Source: an uncultured Bacilli bacterium
GTDB lineage: Bacteria; Bacillota_I; Bacilli_A; RF39; UBA660
Length of the DNA stretch: 15,099 nucleotides
Direction: 5' to 3'
Assembly: GCA_934141575.1 (NCBI GenBank)
Contig: CAKPCJ010000028.1
Span: 1 to 15,099 of the forward strand
The notes under the pieces were generated by a model that searched no databases, was not told the origin of the DNA, and was given only the letters and a program-made list of their open reading frames with translations. Below are positions 13,240 through 15,099 of the stretch, one piece after another. The stretch's first letter is position 1, and each line of letters begins with the position of its first letter. Both the position numbers and the translations under genes were made by a program.

Positions 13240-15099
13240 TTATTTTGTATATTTTGATTGTTTTGGCAATGCAATTGAAGGCGTGTATGAGATTATATAT
13301 GATGTATTATACTTAAATGTTGATGTATATGTTCTTGATGAATAATAGTTATAACCTGCACACACAGTTCTTGTACATGTATTATCTACTGTATACTTCC
13401 AGTTTGTACAATCATTGTATGTTACTGTCTTCGCATGAGCTGTCATACATGAGTTATAAGCATTTGCTGATGCTGTGCTTGCTGTTGCTGTTGCACCGGC
13501 TGCACATGCCGCTCCCTGTGTTGCATTGCTTGCATGACAAGTATAGTTTTTCATTGCAGCTGATGCTGAACTTGCCCCTATTGCTGAACATTCTCCAGCA
13601 TAATTATTATCCAATACTGTCGCTGACTTAACAGATGCGGTACAAACACTTACTACTGACACACTACCACATAATTTAGTACCAAATTCTCCTGCCATAC
13701 ATCTAGAATATGCGTATGAATGTGCAGCACTTGCACTACTAGTTGCACCGGCATTACATGCTGCTCCCTGTGTTGCATTACTTGCACTACAGTGATATCC
13801 TGCCATTACTGATGATGTAAAACTGCTTGCAACTATCTTACATGCTGATGAATTTGGACCTGTGTATGATACGCAAAGATTAGAACTTATCCATCTTGTA
13901 CAAGAACCTGTTGATGTACATGTACGTTTAACATAATATCCTGATGTACACACATATGTTTCTTCTTTTGTTCCTGTGCATTTGCTACTATATAGTGTAC
14001 ATGTTGTTCCCGCTACTGCTGCATTATGTCCGTTACATCCTATAGTTGCAGTTGCTGCTGGACATGCATTTGTTGATGCTGAAGTTGATGTTGCTGTACA
14101 ACTTCCTTGTTGTTGTGTACATTTTCCTGTTAATGTTACATCATTATATACTGTTCCACCTGCTACTGCTTTATTATTATTGCTTGGGCATGTTCCTGCT
14201 ACCGTCGCATTTGCTTGGCTTACTGTTTTAGATGTATATATTGTTGTTGTTAAGTTTTTTTCTTCACTTGTATAGTTTTTGTCTCTTACATATGCTACTA
14301 CAGTATATGCTGTTCCCTCTGCTAATCCTGTTATATTACATGTTGATGATGTTTGCCATCCTGTATCTTTTGTTCCTACTTTGCATCTATATTCCAATGT
14401 TCCACTTGTTGTTACTCCACTTAATGCTAAATTCATGCTTGTTGTACTTGGCCATGATGATGTTATTACTATGTTTCCTTCTAATGGTGGCCTTACTGTT
14501 ACTGTTTTTGTTGCAGTCTTTGTAGTTCCTGCTCCTGTTGTTGCTGTACAACTTATTGTATTATTTCCTGTATTTAGTGTACTTGTATTTGTCACTACTG
14601 TACTTCCTACCTTGCATGTTATACTTCCTCCTGATAAGCTACTATTTACTGTATAATTTGTTGGTATTTTGTAGCTTGATTTTACTATCATTGTATCTGG
14701 TATTCCACTTAGATCTACTGTTGGTGTGGTTTTATCGATAGCTATTATATATGTACTTGACAATGCACTTACGTTTCCAGTTTTATCTATTGCTCTAAAC
14801 CTCATTCCAGTTCTTGTATTGTCATTGAATGTGAAAGTACTTTCAGTTAGATCAATAAATTTAGACCCGTCATATGTCATTTGATAGTGGTCTATTCCAC
14901 TTTCATTATCTGTTGCTGTTATATATGCTGTTACTGACTGATTTGTCCATTTATCTGATGTATATACATTACCATTTGCTGTCTTATATACTACACTTAT
15001 TGTTGGTGCTATTGAGTCTACCTTTGTTATTACTACTGTTGTTGTACTTATATTATCTGATGTATCTTTTACTTTTATGTTTATTGTTCCATTACTTGT
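13240..15099 (-). CDS. Large Ig/FN3-like, cysteine-rich surface protein, C-terminal part
   Basis: The frame stays open to the right edge, giving 619 visible residues; the start is outside the window, and ATG 14880 is internal because coding of the same Ig-like domain continues upstream of it. Numbering from the edge: Ig-like domain about 28-122 (APTISV, ATDNESGIDHY, DKTGNVS), a second Ig/HYR-like domain about 123-203 (DKTTPTVDLSG), an FN3-like domain about 207-288 (ITGLAEGTAYTVVAYVRD), then a Cys-rich region from about 300 with an 84-residue repeat, ending in a Tyr/Thr/Ser-rich tail. I count 28 Cys, 24 in the last 316 residues. There is no LPxTG motif or C-terminal membrane helix, so it is either anchored at its unseen N-terminus or released. 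The composition (Ala, Thr, Ser, Cys) differs strongly from the neighbours. Probably an adhesin-like or matrix protein; not identified further. Confidence 0.85.
   Translation of the reverse strand, partial: TSNGTINIKVKDTSDNISTTTVVITKVDSIAPTISVVYKTANGNVYTSDKWTNQSVTAYITATDNESGIDHYQMTYDGSKFIDLTESTFTFNDNTRTGMRFRAIDKTGNVSALSSTYIIAIDKTTPTVDLSGIPDTMIVKSSYKIPTNYTVNSSLSGGSITCKVGSTVVTNTSTLNTGNNTISCTATTGAGTTKTATKTVTVRPPLEGNIVITSSWPSTTSMNLALSGVTTSGTLEYRCKVGTKDTGWQTSSTCNITGLAEGTAYTVVAYVRDKNYTSEEKNLTTTIYTSKTVSQANATVAGTCPSNNNKAVAGGTVYNDVTLTGKCTQQQGSCTATSTSASTNACPAATATIGCNGHNAAVAGTTCTLYSSKCTGTKEETYVCTSGYYVKRTCTSTGSCTRWISSNLCVSYTGPNSSACKIVASSFTSSVMAGYHCSASNATQGAACNAGATSSASAAHSYAYSRCMAGEFGTKLCGSVSVVSVCTASVKSATVLDNNYAGECSAIGASSASAAMKNYTCHASNATQGAACAAGATATASTASANAYNSCMTAHAKTVTYNDCTNWKYTVDNTCTRTVCAGYNYYSSRTYTSTFKYNTSYIISYTPSIALPKQSKYTK
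13444..13842 (-). repeat. 84-codon (252-bp) tandem repeat in the Cys-rich region
   Basis: The blocks 13696-13842 and 13444-13590 encode two 49-residue copies offset by exactly 84 codons. Both share Cys, ASS, Cys-x-ASNATQGAAC, AGAT, Ala/Ser-rich stretch, AY-x2-CM. The DNA also matches closely (for example CTCCCTGTGTTGCATT in both), so the duplication is fairly recent or kept by exchange. The intervening 35 codons are more diverged. Confidence 0.85.

Noticed and set aside
13444..13842. CRISPR-like array suggested by the repeated blocks
   Set aside because: The repeat period is a multiple of three codons, lies in frame inside a coding region, and has only two long copies without spacers.
13976..14741. 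Several overlapping plus-strand open frames opposite the surface protein
   Set aside because: Leu/Val/Tyr-rich products in three frames at once reflect the repetitive Thr/Ala/Cys codons on the minus strand, which carries coherent Ig, FN3 and repeat domains.
14878..14880. ATG 14880 as the start of the surface protein
   Set aside because: No ribosome binding site precedes it and the frame upstream to the window edge is open and encodes the first part of the same Ig-like domain (APTISV, DNESGIDHY).

Overview
The window is very AT-rich DNA with compact, tightly packed bacterial genes, strong GGAGG or AGGTGAT-type ribosome binding sites and sigma-A-like promoters. The gene content and order point to a Firmicutes-type bacterium, probably an uncultured gut-type lineage of Bacilli near the Mollicutes. 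The order comN-secDF-rel-dtd, next to spoVB, a DUF421 gene (yrbG) and yrzE, is the neighbourhood I recall from Bacillus subtilis, with recJ and apt missing. Tryptophan is encoded by TGG in intact genes, which argues against the mycoplasma code in which TGA is Trp. The lineage assignment is an inference; no rRNA is present.

Left part (1-1620, minus strand): a type IV pilin-like gene runs off the left edge behind a near-consensus promoter. Upstream of it, past a terminator, lies an unassigned single-pass membrane protein with a transglutaminase-like Cys/His/Asp triad and a duplicated N-terminal motif.

Centre (1594-7848, minus strand): one probable operon, comN-secDF-rel-dtd-AI-2E, with a promoter at 7820-7848 and a terminator at 1594-1620. 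It joins protein export (SecDF), the stringent response (Rel), tRNA proofreading (Dtd) and an AI-2E family membrane transporter. Rel and SecDF both lack residues that are normally conserved.

Middle right (7856-10332): a SpoVB/YtgP-like lipid flippase on the plus strand meets a convergent DUF421 protein, with a YrzE-type membrane protein divergent from the latter. The ribosome binding site of the flippase points to an ATA codon.

Right part (10297-13174, minus strand): a compact ftsA-ftsZ-lipoprotein operon with its own promoter and terminator. FtsA starts at TTG, FtsZ at ATG behind a strong ribosome binding site.

Right edge (13202-15099, minus strand): the C-terminal 619 residues of a large surface protein, with Ig/FN3-like domains followed by a cysteine-rich region containing an 84-residue repeat, ending at a terminator. 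Its N-terminus lies outside the window.

I saw no tRNA, rRNA, CRISPR array, transposase or attachment site, and no gene-free stretch above 300 bases. The most unusual parts are the triad membrane protein at the left, the Cys-rich surface protein at the right, and the substituted residues in Rel, SecDF and FtsA.
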